This document shows, piece after piece, positions 30,258 to 39,763 of a stretch of DNA of 64,000 nucleotides. The notes beneath the pieces were generated by a model, which did no database searches, had not been told where the DNA came from, and saw nothing but the letters and a program-made list of their open reading frames with translations. This stretch comes from DATKIY01 sp963726755 (GTDB lineage: Bacteria; Actinomycetota; Actinomycetes; JAHEKZ01): assembly GCA_963726755.1 (NCBI GenBank), contig CAVSDB010000001.1, positions 620,001-684,000 of the forward strand. Direction: 5' to 3'. Each line of letters starts with the position of its first letter. Positions within the stretch are counted from its first letter, which is position 1. A program made the translations under genes and the position numbers.

Positions 30258-31259
30258 GTGACGCAGCAACTGGCACCCATCCTGGTCGTCACCGGTAGCG
30301 AGGAACTGCTTGTCGAGCGTGCCGTGCGCACGATCGTCACCGAGGCGTCGAGCGACGAAGCCCCCGAGCTCGTTGAACTCGACGCAGCATCCCTCGAACC
30401 GGGCCAGCTGAATGAGAAAACCTCTCCGACGCTGTTTGGTGGACAGCCCCTCGTCGTGGTTTGGGGGGTCGAGGGATTGGTTCAGTCCAAGCCCGAGCTG
30501 ACAGATGCGATTGAGCAATTGCTCGGCTATCTCAAGGCGCCTTCACCTGATGCGTGTGTGGTTCTGGTTCATGGTGGCGGCAATGGGGGGAAGCCAATCC
30601 TGGCCGCGGCGAAGAAGGCTGGCGCCGAGGTCACGTCCACGCCCGTGCTGAAGAAGCCGGCCGAGATCCGTAATCATCGTGGTCAGTTCGTCCTCGCAGA
30701 ATTCAAGGCCCTGGGCTGCACGATCAATAGGCGTGGTGCTGACGCACTGATCGAGGCTGTGGGCACCGGCCTGCGCGACCTCGCTGCGGCGTGCGCTCAG
30801 TTGGTGAGCGATCGCGGCGAGAGTCACCAGATCGACGAAAACGACGTGGCGCGTTACTACGGCGGTGTCGCCGAGGTTAAGAGTTTTGTCGTAGCCGACA
30901 AGGCACTGGCAGGGCATACGGCTGAGGCGTTGGGCTTGTTCCGCCACGCTCGCGAAGCTGGGGCGTTACCGATCTTTTTCCCTGCCGCCCTGGCTGTGAA
31001 ACTTCGCGAGTTGGCTCTGGTGGCTAGTGCGCCGAGGGGCGCAAGCGTTGCTTCTTTGGCGTCGGGCATCGGGATACCCGACTGGCGGGTCAAACAACTG
31101 AAGGAACTGGCGCCCCACTGGAGTGAGGCGGGTCTGGTTCAGGGGATCCGAGCAGTCGCCGAAGCCGACGCAGCCGTCAAAGGTGACGAGGCTGATAAGG
31201 ACTACGCCGTAGAGCGGATGCTGATCACGGTCGGCAGATCGCGCAGCCTGACTCAGTGA
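30258..31259 (+). CDS. holA: DNA polymerase III delta subunit
   Basis: 333-residue clamp-loader subunit that opens the beta clamp. The N-terminus PILVVTGSEELLVERAVRTI is typical, as are DACVVLVHGGGNGGK and the C-terminal IRAVAEADAAVKG...AVERMLITV helix. GTG start. In actinobacteria holA normally follows comEC and precedes rpsT on the other strand, exactly as here. Confidence 0.93.
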   Translation: MTQQLAPILVVTGSEELLVERAVRTIVTEASSDEAPELVELDAASLEPGQLNEKTSPTLFGGQPLVVVWGVEGLVQSKPELTDAIEQLLGYLKAPSPDACVVLVHGGGNGGKPILAAAKKAGAEVTSTPVLKKPAEIRNHRGQFVLAEFKALGCTINRRGADALIEAVGTGLRDLAAACAQLVSDRGESHQIDENDVARYYGGVAEVKSFVVADKALAGHTAEALGLFRHAREAGALPIFFPAALAVKLRELALVASAPRGASVASLASGIGIPDWRVKQLKELAPHWSEAGLVQGIRAVAEADAAVKGDEADKDYAVERMLITVGRSRSLTQ

Positions 31260-31293
31260 CCCGACCTGCTGGCAGGTTGCTGGTTCGAGCGAG

Positions 31294-31554
31294 TTAGAGC
31301 TTGGCCATCCGCTTAGCCATCCGGGACTTCTTGTTGGCGGCCTGGTTCGAGTGGATAACACCCTTGCTGGTGGCTTTGTCCAGTTGCTGCGAAGCCTCGC
31401 GCATCAAGGTCGCGGCCTCGTCGCGGTTGCCAGCGTCTGCTGCCTCGCGGAACTTGCGGATGGCGGTCTTGAACTCCGACTTGACGGCCTTGTTGCGATC
31501 GGTCGCCTTGATGGTCTGTCGGTTGCGCTTGATCTGGGACTTGATGTTCGCCAC
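31294..31554 (-). CDS. rpsT: 30S ribosomal protein S20
   Basis: 86 residues, lysine- and alanine-rich, starting (GTG) ANIKSQIKRNRQTIKATDRN, ending HSNQAANKKSRMAKRMAKL. Binds 16S rRNA early in 30S assembly. Single-gene unit on the opposite strand to holA and lepA. Confidence 0.97.
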   Translation of the reverse strand: MANIKSQIKRNRQTIKATDRNKAVKSEFKTAIRKFREAADAGNRDEAATLMREASQQLDKATSKGVIHSNQAANKKSRMAKRMAKL

Positions 31555-31596
31555 GCTGAATCCGCCTCTAAAAGGTTGTCTGGTGCTTGAACGCAG

Positions 31597-31625
31597 AGGA
31601 TACCGGGGCAGTCGATCCGCTCCAA
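31597..31625 (-). promoter_or_regulatory. Probable rpsT promoter
   Basis: On the minus strand, TTGGAG (-35, 31620-31625) and TATCCT (-10, 31597-31602) are separated by exactly 17 bases and lie about 43 bases upstream of the rpsT start. Confidence 0.5.
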
Positions 31626-31632
31626 ACCGGAT

Positions 31633-31653
31633 GATCTTGAACACGTCAAGATC
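31633..31653. promoter_or_regulatory. Perfect dyad in the rpsT-lepA intergenic region
   Basis: GATCTTGA and TCAAGATC, an 8-bp inverted repeat around ACACG, lie between the divergent rpsT and lepA genes, just upstream of the proposed rpsT -35. Could be an operator or a leader hairpin. Confidence 0.4.
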
Positions 31654-31739
31654 GATTCGGGACGGGTGGCGCGACAGGTCCGCAAGCCGGCCCGTGGGAC
31701 GATAGAGATGCCCCCGCTTACTGACCAGAAGGCCTCCGC

Positions 31740-33596
31740 GTGCCAGCGACCCCTCTCAGCCGTGCTCCGCAGCCGGCCGCGACTGATCCGTCGTTGATCC
31801 GCAATTTCGGCATCATCGCCCACATCGACCACGGCAAGTCCACGCTGGCCGACCGGATGCTGCAGTTGACCGGAGTCGTCGAGCAGCGCCTCATGCGCGC
31901 TCAATACCTGGACCGCATGGACATCGAGCGCGAGCGCGGCATCACGATCAAGTCCCAGGCCGTACGACTGCCATGGACGGGTGCGGACGGCCGCGACTAC
32001 ATCCTGAACATGATCGATACCCCCGGTCACGTCGACTTCACCTACGAGGTCTCTCGGTCCCTGGCAGCCTGCGAGGGTGCCGTTCTCCTTGTCGACGCCG
32101 CCCAGGGCATCGAGGCGCAAACGCTGGCCAACCTCTACCTAGCGCTCGAGAACGACCTGCATGTCATCCCGGTGCTCAACAAGATCGACCTGCCTGCGGC
32201 GCAACCCGAGAAGTACGCAGCCGAACTCGCGCACCTCATTGGGTGCGACCCCGACGACTGCCTACGAGTCTCAGGTAAGACGGGCCAGGGGGTAGAGCCG
32301 CTGCTCGATCAGATCGTGCAGCAGTTCCCACCTCCGGTCGGCGACGCCGACGCTCCCGCGCGCGCCATGATCTTTGACTCGATCTACGACACCTACCGTG
32401 GAGTGGTCACGTACATACGTGTCGTCGACGGTCACCTGATGCCGCGTGAGCGAATCAAGATGATGTCGAACGGTGTCACCCACGAGTTGCTCGACATTGG
32501 CGTCATCTCGCCGGAGCCCAAGTCGTCCAAGGGACTTGGAGTTGGTGAGGTCGGCTACCTCATCACCGGCGTCAAGGACGTCCGTCAGTCTCGCGTCGGC
32601 GACACCATCACGGATGCTCCGAAGCCAGCCACGACACCGCTGGCCGGGTTCCGTGATCCCAAGCCCATGGTGTTCTCCGGTCTTTACCCGATCGACGGCT
32701 CGGACTACCCAGAGTTGCGCGATGCGTTGGACCGACTGCAATTGAACGACGCAGCGTTGGTGTGGGAGCCAGAGACGTCGACTGCGCTCGGCTTTGGATT
32801 CCGCTGTGGATATCTCGGCCTGCTGCACCTAGAGATCGTCCGCGAGCGATTGGAGCGCGAGTCCAACCTCGAACTCATCTCGACGGCGCCGAACGTGGTG
32901 TATCGCGTGGAGATGGAGGGTGGCGGCGAAGTCATCGTCACTAACCCCAGTGAGTTTCCTAGCGGCCGGATCGTTGCGGTTCATGAACCCGTCGTGCGTG
33001 CGACGATCCTCGCGCCGAGTGAGTTCATCGGAACCATCATGGAGTTGTGTCAGAACCGACGCGGCCAACTGTTAGGTATGGACTACCTGTCCGAGGACCG
33101 CGTGGAACTGCGCTACACCCTTCCGTTGGCGGAGATCGTGTTCGATTTCTTCGACCTGCTGAAGTCACGGACCCGCGGCTACGGGTCCCTCGACTACGAG
33201 CAGACCGGTGAGCAGGAGTCCGAACTGGTGAAGGTCGACATCTTGTTGCACGGTGAGGCGGTCGACGCGTTCTCCGCGATCGTGCACAAGGACAGGGCAT
33301 ATAGCTATGGCGTCGCCATGGCGCAGAAGCTGAAGGACCTGATTCCCCGACAGCAGTTCGAGGTGCCGATCCAAGCGGCGATCGGGTCCCGCATCATCGC
33401 CCGCGAGAGCATTCGCGCGATCCGCAAGGATGTCTTGGCGAAGTGTTACGGCGGTGACATCTCACGAAAGCGAAAGCTGCTGGAGAAGCAGAAGGAGGGC
33501 AAGAAGCGGATGAAGATGGTGGGTCGAGTCGAAGTTCCGCAGGAGGCCTTCATCGCGGCGTTGTCGAACGAAGAACCCGGTACGGTCAAGAAATGA
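31740..33596 (+). CDS. lepA: Elongation factor 4 (LepA)
   Basis: 618-residue ribosomal GTPase that acts on stalled or mistranslocated ribosomes. G motifs: AHIDHGKSTLADRM (G1), RERGITIKSQAV (G2), DTPGHVDF (G3), NKIDLPAA (G4). The LepA-specific C-terminus ends KKRMKMVGRVEVPQEAFIAAL. GTG start. The stop overlaps the ATG of the MOSC gene. Confidence 0.98.
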   Translation: MPATPLSRAPQPAATDPSLIRNFGIIAHIDHGKSTLADRMLQLTGVVEQRLMRAQYLDRMDIERERGITIKSQAVRLPWTGADGRDYILNMIDTPGHVDFTYEVSRSLAACEGAVLLVDAAQGIEAQTLANLYLALENDLHVIPVLNKIDLPAAQPEKYAAELAHLIGCDPDDCLRVSGKTGQGVEPLLDQIVQQFPPPVGDADAPARAMIFDSIYDTYRGVVTYIRVVDGHLMPRERIKMMSNGVTHELLDIGVISPEPKSSKGLGVGEVGYLITGVKDVRQSRVGDTITDAPKPATTPLAGFRDPKPMVFSGLYPIDGSDYPELRDALDRLQLNDAALVWEPETSTALGFGFRCGYLGLLHLEIVRERLERESNLELISTAPNVVYRVEMEGGGEVIVTNPSEFPSGRIVAVHEPVVRATILAPSEFIGTIMELCQNRRGQLLGMDYLSEDRVELRYTLPLAEIVFDFFDLLKSRTRGYGSLDYEQTGEQESELVKVDILLHGEAVDAFSAIVHKDRAYSYGVAMAQKLKDLIPRQQFEVPIQAAIGSRIIARESIRAIRKDVLAKCYGGDISRKRKLLEKQKEGKKRMKMVGRVEVPQEAFIAALSNEEPGTVKK

Positions 33597-34249
33597 CGTC
33601 GACCGAAGCGAAGGTGCTGGCGGTAAATCTCGTGCACGAGATCCGCCCTGATCCGTACGGAGACGTTGGGCGCACCGCTATCGACAAGCGTGCGGTCTCC
33701 GAACCGGTGATGCTGATCGACCAGGGTCCCGAGGGCGACACGATTATGGATCGTTATAACCACGGTGGCGTCGATCAAGCGGTCTACGCCTACGCGACTG
33801 AGGACTTGGGGTATTGGTCGAAGGAGCTTGGTCGTGAGATCGAGCCCGGCAAGTTCGGCGAGAACCTTACGACGCAGGGCGTCGATATCACTGGGACCGT
33901 GATCGGGACTGTGTGGGCGATCGGTGAGACGAAACTGCAGGTTCGCTCGCATCGCACCCCCTGCTCGACCTTCCAGCAATGGATGCAGGAGCCTCAGTGG
34001 GTACGACGGTTCACCGAGCATGGGGCTCCTGGTGCCTATCTGAAAGTCTTGACCCCAGGGAAGGTGCAAGCAGGCGATGCCATCGAGATCACTTCGGTGC
34101 CCGATCATGGCGTCACCGTCGGTGAACTTTTCGCGGGACGCCGCGCTGACCGAGATCGGTTGGCGACGCTGTTGGAGGAGGAAGACATCGCCCCGAACGT
34201 CATGAGCTACCTCGTCCGCGAACTCGCCGTCGGAGCGCCGCGTGGCTGA
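33593..34249 (+). CDS. MOSC domain protein (YiiM-like)
   Basis: 218 residues. The MOSC core has YNHGGVDQAVYAYATEDLGYW, GKFGENLTTQGVD and the conserved cysteine in HRTPCSTFQQWMQ. MOSC proteins bind molybdenum cofactor sulfur or act in detoxifying N-hydroxylated bases. A short C-terminal helical extension (GRRADRDRLATLLEEED) follows. Coupled to lepA by ATGA; its end overlaps the start of the acyl-CoA synthetase gene. Confidence 0.85.
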   Translation: MTSTEAKVLAVNLVHEIRPDPYGDVGRTAIDKRAVSEPVMLIDQGPEGDTIMDRYNHGGVDQAVYAYATEDLGYWSKELGREIEPGKFGENLTTQGVDITGTVIGTVWAIGETKLQVRSHRTPCSTFQQWMQEPQWVRRFTEHGAPGAYLKVLTPGKVQAGDAIEITSVPDHGVTVGELFAGRRADRDRLATLLEEEDIAPNVMSYLVRELAVGAPRG

Positions 34250-36077
34250 CTACGGCGTGGCTGAGTACCCGACGCCGGCGCGTTCGGTCGCTCACATGCT
34301 GGTCGAGCGAGTCCATGAGACGCCCCGCCGAGAGGCACTTCGCTTTCCGGTTACCGGTGGTTGGGAATCACTGACGTGGGACCAGGTGCACCGCCAGGTA
34401 TTCGACGTGGCCGCAGGTCTGCTGGCCCTTGGTATCAAGCCAGAAGAACGCGTCGCGATCATCGCGGGAACTCGCTACGAATGGATCCTGGCCGACTTGG
34501 CGGTGATGTGTGCCGGTGCGGCGACGACCACTGTGTACCCCTCAACCGAGGGCTCGGATGTTGCCTACATCTTGGCCGACTCGGGCGCTCGCATCGCCTT
34601 CGCCGAAAACGAAGAGCAGCTCAACAAACTGCGAGCGCATCGCGCCGAGTTGCCGGCACTTGAGCGCGTCGTGGTGTTCGACATTGGCCCCGACAGCCAA
34701 GATGACGACTGGGTGGTGTCGTGGTCCGAGCTGGCGAAATCGGGAATGAAGCTGCTAGCGGATCAACCGCGCGTTGTTGACGCGGTCATCGCCGCGATCC
34801 AACCGGACAGTCTGGCCACACTGATCTACACGTCCGGAACCACTGGTCGTCCCAAGGGTGTTCAACTGCCGCACTCGTGCTGGACGTACGAGGGCGCATG
34901 CGTCGATGCGACCAAGATCCTGACCCCTGACGACATTCAGTTCTTGTGGCTCCCGCTGTCTCATTCGTTCGGCAAGGTATTGGTAGCGGCGCAATTGCAG
35001 ATCGGGTTTGCCACCGCCGTCGACGGTCGCGTCGAGCAGATCGTCGAAAATCTCGGTGCGGTCAAACCAACCTTCATGGCAGGTGCTCCCCGGATCTTCG
35101 AGAAAGTCCACGCCCGCGTGGTCCAAACCGCATTAGCCGAAGGTGGCGCAAAGGCCAAGATCTTCAACTGGGCATTCGGCGTGGGTCGCCAGATGAGCCA
35201 GTGTCAACAAGACGGAGTGCAACCAGGACGGGTGCTACGTGCACAGCACGCCGTCGCGGACCGGCTCGTCTTCCGCAAGATTCGTGACCGACTTGGTGGC
35301 AACATCCGTTACCTCGTGTCCGGAAGTGCCGCACTATCGCGCGAGGTGGCCGAGTGGTTCCACGCCGCCGGTTTGTTGATTCTCGAAGGTTACGGACTCA
35401 CCGAGACCAGCGCTGGCACCTGCCTGAACCGGCCGGACAACTGGAAGTTCGGCACCGTGGGCGAGCCGCTTGCTGGCAGCGAGGTCATGATCGCGGCCGA
35501 TGGCGAGGTCATGCTTCGTGGGCCAGGCGTGATGAGCGGCTATCACCACATGCCCGAGCAGACGGCTGAAGTCTTGACCGCTGATGGGTGGTTCGCCACG
35601 GGGGATGTTGGAGAGATTGACGAAGGCGGACGCGTCCGCATCACCGATCGCAAGAAAGACCTCGTCAAGACTTCCGGCGGAAAGTACATCGCGCCGTCGG
35701 TCATCGAGTCGCGATTCAAGGCGCTGTGCCCTGTAGCTGGACAGATGGTCGTGCACGCCGACCGACGCAACTTTGTGAGCGCGCTCATCACGCTTGAGCC
35801 AGACACGCTGGATCATTGGGCCGAGCAGAATCATGTCAAGGGTGACTACTCGACCATCACGCAAGACCCGCGCACTCGCGCCTACGTTCAGTCGGCGGTA
35901 GATGAACTCAACGCCACACTCAATCGCTGGGAGACGATCAAGGAGTTCCGCATCCTTGACCGTGACTTCTCAGTCGAGACCGGTGAGTTGACGCCGAGCC
36001 TGAAGGTCAGGCGCAAGGTCGTCGAGACGATGTACGTCGATGTCTTCGACTCGATGTACGAAGCTCCTCGCGGCTAG
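34242..36077 (+). CDS. Long-chain fatty acid--CoA ligase (AMP-forming; FadD15-like)
   Basis: 611 residues. Adenylate-forming motifs: LIYTSGTTGRPKGVQ (P-loop-like A3), GYGLTETSAG (A5), GWFATGDVGEIDEGGRVRITDRKKDLVKTSGGKYI (A7-A8 region) and the late lysine in GELTPSLKVRRK (A10). Activates fatty acids via acyl-AMP to acyl-CoA. GTG start inside the preceding gene. Its TAG shares CTAG with the convergent methyltransferase stop. Confidence 0.93.
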   Translation: MADYGVAEYPTPARSVAHMLVERVHETPRREALRFPVTGGWESLTWDQVHRQVFDVAAGLLALGIKPEERVAIIAGTRYEWILADLAVMCAGAATTTVYPSTEGSDVAYILADSGARIAFAENEEQLNKLRAHRAELPALERVVVFDIGPDSQDDDWVVSWSELAKSGMKLLADQPRVVDAVIAAIQPDSLATLIYTSGTTGRPKGVQLPHSCWTYEGACVDATKILTPDDIQFLWLPLSHSFGKVLVAAQLQIGFATAVDGRVEQIVENLGAVKPTFMAGAPRIFEKVHARVVQTALAEGGAKAKIFNWAFGVGRQMSQCQQDGVQPGRVLRAQHAVADRLVFRKIRDRLGGNIRYLVSGSAALSREVAEWFHAAGLLILEGYGLTETSAGTCLNRPDNWKFGTVGEPLAGSEVMIAADGEVMLRGPGVMSGYHHMPEQTAEVLTADGWFATGDVGEIDEGGRVRITDRKKDLVKTSGGKYIAPSVIESRFKALCPVAGQMVVHADRRNFVSALITLEPDTLDHWAEQNHVKGDYSTITQDPRTRAYVQSAVDELNATLNRWETIKEFRILDRDFSVETGELTPSLKVRRKVVETMYVDVFDSMYEAPRG

Positions 36078-36805
36078 GGCCGTCGGGCGACGATTGCGAC
36101 CAAGCCCTGGGGGAGTTCTTCGTCGCCGAACGAAGGCAGCACTTCTGCCTCCAGACCGTGTTGAGCCAGCTCTGCCGGGATAGCGGCCGTGTCAACGAGC
36201 ACGTTGTGATGCCGCTCGTGGTCACGGCGATAGGTCCCGTCGGGAAGTTCAGTGAACGTCGCCATTTCGCGGATGTACCGATCGTCGCCTTCGTACGGAA
36301 AGCGCGTCACGATCGCCCAGTCATCCCCTACCCAGCCCCGCGGAGGTTCGCCGCGACGCGCTCGTCCCCACTCAAAATCGCACAGGTCGATCGCCAGCAC
36401 GCCGCCAGGACGCAACGCGTTGGCAAGCGCGATCAGCGCACGGTCGACCGACTCCTTGTCTGGTAGGTAGCTAAGTGCATGCCCCACCCCGACGATGGCG
36501 TCAGCATCGGGAACCGGATCGTCCGGCAGCGTCAAGCGCTGAAACTCGACCCCCGCAGCGACGTACTCGCGCGCGAGCTCAAGCATCGCTGGCGAGGCGT
36601 CGGTCGCCAACACCCGGTGACCTGCACCCACGAGATAGCGGGTGAGTAATCCGCTCCCGCAGCCGATCTCGAGAACCAGACCGTCTCTGGCTCGGATGGG
36701 TTCGAGGAGTTCGAGAATCCCTGGCGCACACATGTCGGCGTGGAAGCCAAAGCCCAGGTGATGGATGCGTGCCAGGTCGGCTTGGTAGTAGGGCTCGTCG
36801 CTCAT
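36074..36805 (-). CDS. Class I SAM-dependent methyltransferase
   Basis: 243 residues. Motif I VLEIGCGSGLLTRYL, the acidic loop VLATDASPAML, and motif IV-like DADAIVGVGHALSYL. No membrane segment. The substrate cannot be inferred. Divergent from hemW with about 60 bases between starts. Confidence 0.85.
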   Translation of the reverse strand: MSDEPYYQADLARIHHLGFGFHADMCAPGILELLEPIRARDGLVLEIGCGSGLLTRYLVGAGHRVLATDASPAMLELAREYVAAGVEFQRLTLPDDPVPDADAIVGVGHALSYLPDKESVDRALIALANALRPGGVLAIDLCDFEWGRARRGEPPRGWVGDDWAIVTRFPYEGDDRYIREMATFTELPDGTYRRDHERHHNVLVDTAAIPAELAQHGLEAEVLPSFGDEELPQGLVAIVARRP

Positions 36806-36865
36806 TCAAGGCACGTTGCCACGGCCGCGCGCAGTTGTCGACCACCGAGCGGGGAGACTGGACGA

Positions 36866-38080
36866 GTGCCCCACCCATACCCACCAGGCGAACCGGTTCC
36901 CGACGACGGTTCGCTGCCAACCGCGGCAGCCGCCGAGGTCGGGCGGCAACCGTTCGGGGCGTACGTGCACGTGCCCTTCTGCGCAACGCGTTGCGGGTAC
37001 TGCGACTTCAACACCTACACCGCTGACCAACTCGAAGGCTCGTCGACGCAGGCATACGTCGAGGCAACGTTGGCAGAGATTGAAATGGCATCGCGGGTGA
37101 TGGTTGACGCGGCACCATTGAGCACGGTGTTCTTCGGCGGCGGCACGCCGACCTTGTTGCACCCCGATCAGTCGCTCAGCTTGCTGTCGGCGTTGCGCGA
37201 TGCATTCGGGTTTGCGTCCGATGTCGAGGTGACTTCAGAAGCAAATCCGGAATCGGTGACCCCAGAATCGTTGACCGCGCTCAGGGAGGGGGGTTTCAAC
37301 CGGATCTCTTTCGGTATGCAGAGTGCGGTGCCACGGGTGTTGGCAACCCTCGATAGGACGCACACTCCGGGGCGAGTTGGCGACGCGATGGTGGCTGCTC
37401 GGGCCGCTGGGTTCGGCAACGTCAGCCTCGACTTGATTTACGGCGCACCGGGGGAGTCGTTCGCGGATTGGCGCCAGTCACTCGAAATGGCGATTGCACT
37501 CGACCCGGATCACATCAGTGCGTATGCCCTCATCGTCGAGGACGGCACCCGACTGGCCGGCCAGGTCAAGCGAGGAGAACTCGTCGCCCCTGATGACGAT
37601 GAACAGGCCACGAAGTACGAACTCGCCGACGAACTGCTGACGGCTGCCGGTTACGACTGGTACGAGGTCTCGAACTGGGCGCGCGACGGCAAGGTCTCAC
37701 GCCACAACATGGGTTACTGGTTGAGCCACGACTGGTGGGGGTTCGGGCCGGGAGCGCATAGCCACGTAGCGGGCGTCAGATGGTGGAACGTCAAACATCC
37801 GCGTGCCTACGCGGCTGCGCTGAGCGAGGCACGTACTCCTGCCGTCGGCCGAGAAGTCCTCGACGACGTCACCCAGCAAATCGAACGCATCCTGCTTAGG
37901 GTCCGCCTACAGCAAGGGCTGGAGAGTTCCGAACTCGACGCAACCCGCGAATCGGTAGTCGACAACTTGATTGGGGACGGGCTCGTCGAGCCGCAGGCGT
38001 GGCGAACCGGGCACGTGGTCTTGACGTTACGTGGCCGGCTCTTGGCCGACCGCGTTGTCGACCAACTGACCGAGCCCTGA
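36866..38080 (+). CDS. hemW: Radical SAM heme chaperone HemW
   Basis: 404 residues. CATRCGYCDF provides the 4Fe-4S cluster cysteines plus the extra aromatic position of the HemW/HemN group; FFGGGTPTLL and FNRISFGMQS are family signatures. HemW-type proteins (often misannotated as coproporphyrinogen oxidase) deliver heme to respiratory enzymes. GTG 36866 is chosen because GGGGAG (36851-36856) is at the right distance; upstream in-frame sequence overlaps the divergent gene. It sits in the usual lepA-hemW-hrcA order. Confidence 0.92.
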   Translation: MPHPYPPGEPVPDDGSLPTAAAAEVGRQPFGAYVHVPFCATRCGYCDFNTYTADQLEGSSTQAYVEATLAEIEMASRVMVDAAPLSTVFFGGGTPTLLHPDQSLSLLSALRDAFGFASDVEVTSEANPESVTPESLTALREGGFNRISFGMQSAVPRVLATLDRTHTPGRVGDAMVAARAAGFGNVSLDLIYGAPGESFADWRQSLEMAIALDPDHISAYALIVEDGTRLAGQVKRGELVAPDDDEQATKYELADELLTAAGYDWYEVSNWARDGKVSRHNMGYWLSHDWWGFGPGAHSHVAGVRWWNVKHPRAYAAALSEARTPAVGREVLDDVTQQIERILLRVRLQQGLESSELDATRESVVDNLIGDGLVEPQAWRTGHVVLTLRGRLLADRVVDQLTEP

Positions 38081-38084
38081 AGCC

Positions 38085-38612
38085 TTACTTCACGAAACGC
38101 AGCGTCAACGGGTATCGGTAACCCTCGCCCTGACCAGCCTTGATCGCAGCGAGGATCGCGAAGACTGCTCCGGCGATGAGGATCGCGAAGAACGTGAAGA
38201 AGCCGATAATCACAAACATCAGAACGAAACTGATGAGGACACCGATGAGCACTGTGATGTGGAAGTTCAACGCCTCAACGGCGTGCGCTCGCGCATACGG
38301 ACGTTGTTCCCCGCAGACGAGCATGATGATGAGGGGACCGATGAGCGACAGCACGAAGTAACTCAAGTGGGCCAGCAGCGCCCACATCGTCTCGTCGCCC
38401 TGCAGCGGAGCCGGGAAGCCCTCGACGGTTGGAGCCGGACCGCTCGCGGTTGGGCTGGGAGCCGCCGGGTAGGCCGGGGCTGCGGGAGGCGGCGGAGGTG
38501 CCGGTGCGGGCGGAGGCGGTGGCGATGGAGCGGCAGGAGGGGGCGGGGGAGGCGTCGGAACTGCGCCTGCGCCGGAGTCTGACTGCTCCGGGCCTGGGTC
38601 GTTAGTGGTCAT
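38085..38612 (-). CDS. DUF4870 membrane protein with proline-rich N-terminus
   Basis: 175 residues. Residues 1-75 are a proline/alanine tract, probably disordered. The C-terminal part has the DUF4870 pattern: WALLAHLSYF, GPLIIMLVCGEQRPYARAHAVEALNF and two further membrane spans. Ends four bases from the convergent hemW stop. Function unknown. Confidence 0.8.
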   Translation of the reverse strand: MTTNDPGPEQSDSGAGAVPTPPPPPPAAPSPPPPPAPAPPPPPAAPAYPAAPSPTASGPAPTVEGFPAPLQGDETMWALLAHLSYFVLSLIGPLIIMLVCGEQRPYARAHAVEALNFHITVLIGVLISFVLMFVIIGFFTFFAILIAGAVFAILAAIKAGQGEGYRYPLTLRFVK

Positions 38613-38683
38613 GGTTCCCTCCTAAGGGGATCGTGATCAACACTACGCCGCGGACGAGGCAACGGGTGGGATCCCAGGTAGAG

Positions 38684-38710
38684 TTAGCACTCTGAGTTTG
38701 CGAGTGCCAA
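38684..38710 (+). promoter_or_regulatory. CIRCE operator for HrcA
   Basis: TTAGCACTC (38684-38692) and GAGTGCCAA (38702-38710) with a 9-base spacer differ from the CIRCE consensus at one position. Located 36 bases before hrcA, so HrcA probably represses its own hrcA-dnaJ operon, with release on heat shock. Confidence 0.92.
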
Positions 38711-38746
38711 CTCGCTCGACTTAGTCCGCCCAGTCCAGGAGGTCGC

Positions 38747-39763
38747 GTGCTCGACGAACGCAAGCTCTCGGTGCTGCGCGCAATCGTTCAGGATTACGTC
38801 GCCACCAGTGAGCCAGTCGGCTCTAAGGCGTTGGCCGAACGTCATGCGCTCGGTGTTTCACCCGCGACGATTCGCAACGACATGGCGACGTTGGAGGACG
38901 AGGGCTACATCACTCAGCCCCACACCAGTGCTGGCCGGATTCCGACTGACACCGGGTACCGGCTCTTCGTCGATCGACTCGCCACCGTCAAGCCTTTGTC
39001 GACCGCCGAACGTCGTGCCATTCACAAGTTCCTCGAAGGCGCTGTCGATCTCGACGACGTCGTGCTGCGCACTGTTCGTTTGCTCGCGCAGGTCACCGGT
39101 CAAGTGGCCGTGGTGCAATACCCGTCGCTCACGCGCTCGCGTATCCGCCATGTCGAACTGGTTCCGCTTGAAGGAACTCGCGTGATGATCGTGGTTATCT
39201 CGACCACCGGTCGGATCGAGCAGCGCGTCGTCGATACCAAGATGGCACTTGACGAAGACACGGTTGCTGAACTGCGCGACCGGCTTAATGCCGCGGTGGC
39301 CGGTCAGCTGCTCACCGACGTTCCCGAGGCAACACAGCACGTCGCAGCGTCAATGGAATCCGAGGCTCGTTCGGTCGCGTCGGCTGCGATCTCAGCGATG
39401 ATCGATGCCTTGGTCGACGAGACCGAGGATCGAGTTGTGTTGGCCGGCACTGCCAACCTGACGACGTTCGGTGGTGACTTCCCGCAGACGATTAGGCCGG
39501 TACTCGAGGCTCTCGAGGAGCACGTCGTGTTACTCCGACTCCTCAGCGAAGACATGGTGTCCGACGAGGTGCACGTTCAGATCGGCCACGAGTTGTCGAT
39601 CGAGGGACTGTCCTCAACCTCACTAGTTAGCACGTCCTATGGCGATGCCGGTGCCGGACGCCTCGGCGTGATTGGACCAACGCGAATGGACTACCCAGGA
39701 ACGATCGGAGCTGTGCGAACAGTGGCGACGTACGTCGGGCGAATCCTCGAGGAGTCTCCTTGA
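38747..39763 (+). CDS. hrcA: Heat-inducible transcription repressor HrcA
   Basis: 338 residues. Winged-helix N-terminus LDERKLSVLRAIVQDYVAT, then EPVGSKAL and SPATIRNDMATLEDEGYITQPHTSAGRIPT, the DNA-recognition block. The C-terminal GAF-like domain ends TRMDYPGTIGAVRTVA. GTG start. A CIRCE site lies upstream. Confidence 0.97.
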   Translation: MLDERKLSVLRAIVQDYVATSEPVGSKALAERHALGVSPATIRNDMATLEDEGYITQPHTSAGRIPTDTGYRLFVDRLATVKPLSTAERRAIHKFLEGAVDLDDVVLRTVRLLAQVTGQVAVVQYPSLTRSRIRHVELVPLEGTRVMIVVISTTGRIEQRVVDTKMALDEDTVAELRDRLNAAVAGQLLTDVPEATQHVAASMESEARSVASAAISAMIDALVDETEDRVVLAGTANLTTFGGDFPQTIRPVLEALEEHVVLLRLLSEDMVSDEVHVQIGHELSIEGLSSTSLVSTSYGDAGAGRLGVIGPTRMDYPGTIGAVRTVATYVGRILEESP